The notes beneath the pieces are model-generated. The model ran no database searches and had not been told where the DNA came from. It saw nothing but the letters and a program-made list of their open reading frames with translations. A DNA stretch of 64,000 bases. Source: Stramonita haemastoma (Eukaryota; Mollusca; Gastropoda; Neogastropoda; Muricidae). Made by a program: the position numbers and the translations under genes. Shown here in pieces: positions 63,882-64,000 of this stretch. The first letter of the stretch is position 1. The number at the start of each line of letters is the position of its first letter. Location of the stretch: assembly GCA_030674155.1 (NCBI GenBank), contig CM060344.1, positions 21,496,523-21,560,522 on the forward strand, in the 5' to 3' direction.

Positions 63882-64000
63882 CCATCAGTCTGATCATCGC
63901 CACTGAACATCACGCTGTACAAGATTACTAAGGTAAGACACCTGAATCTAAAAGTCTGTAACGTTTCACACAGTTACCTAAAGTGAATCGGTGTTCCTGC

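Overview
The window looks like intergenic or intronic DNA from a large, repeat-rich animal genome. I found no protein-coding gene, rRNA or canonical tRNA that I can defend. The most likely source is a mollusc, probably a gastropod. This is inferred from three things: the density and length of microsatellites ((GT)n, (GA)n, (GACA)n, (TA)n), dispersed short repeats with tRNA-like heads that resemble ones I associate with gastropods, and remnants of a non-LTR retrotransposon of a kind common in marine invertebrates. No species call is possible by eye.

Layout. (1) About 120-8345 is copy 1 of an old, collinear duplication. (2) 8.35-17.4 kb holds a decayed LINE reverse transcriptase (9.76-11.04 kb), several microsatellites, and a 1.3 kb array of a 24-bp unit (13.76-15.05 kb) with a clear 72-bp higher-order period. 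(3) About 17430-31530 is copy 2 of the duplication. It has an extra block of about 4.7 kb (23.8-28.5 kb) and a second round of local tandem duplication at its left end. (4) 31.5-46 kb is mostly unique AT-rich sequence broken up by GT/CA, TA, GA and CT arrays, short interspersed repeats and a second, minus-strand LINE 3' fragment (34.05-34.41 kb). (5) 46-48.8 kb is a degenerate minisatellite interrupted by an older short repeat. (6) 52.19-57.42 kb is a continuous satellite complex of about 5.2 kb, built from 14-, 17- and 18-bp words with dimeric and 72-bp higher-order forms. (7) 57.4-64 kb holds more short repeats, a 36-bp minisatellite split by a SINE-like insertion, and further microsatellites.

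There is no gene network to describe. The interest lies in genome structure: paralogous blocks that carry different tandem repeats at the same site, one 192-bp island almost identical between otherwise well-diverged copies, and minisatellites whose unit lengths leave very long reading frames open by accident. Most long open frames here are artefacts of stop-free repeats. All repeat boundaries and similarity statements come from reading by eye, not from alignment software.
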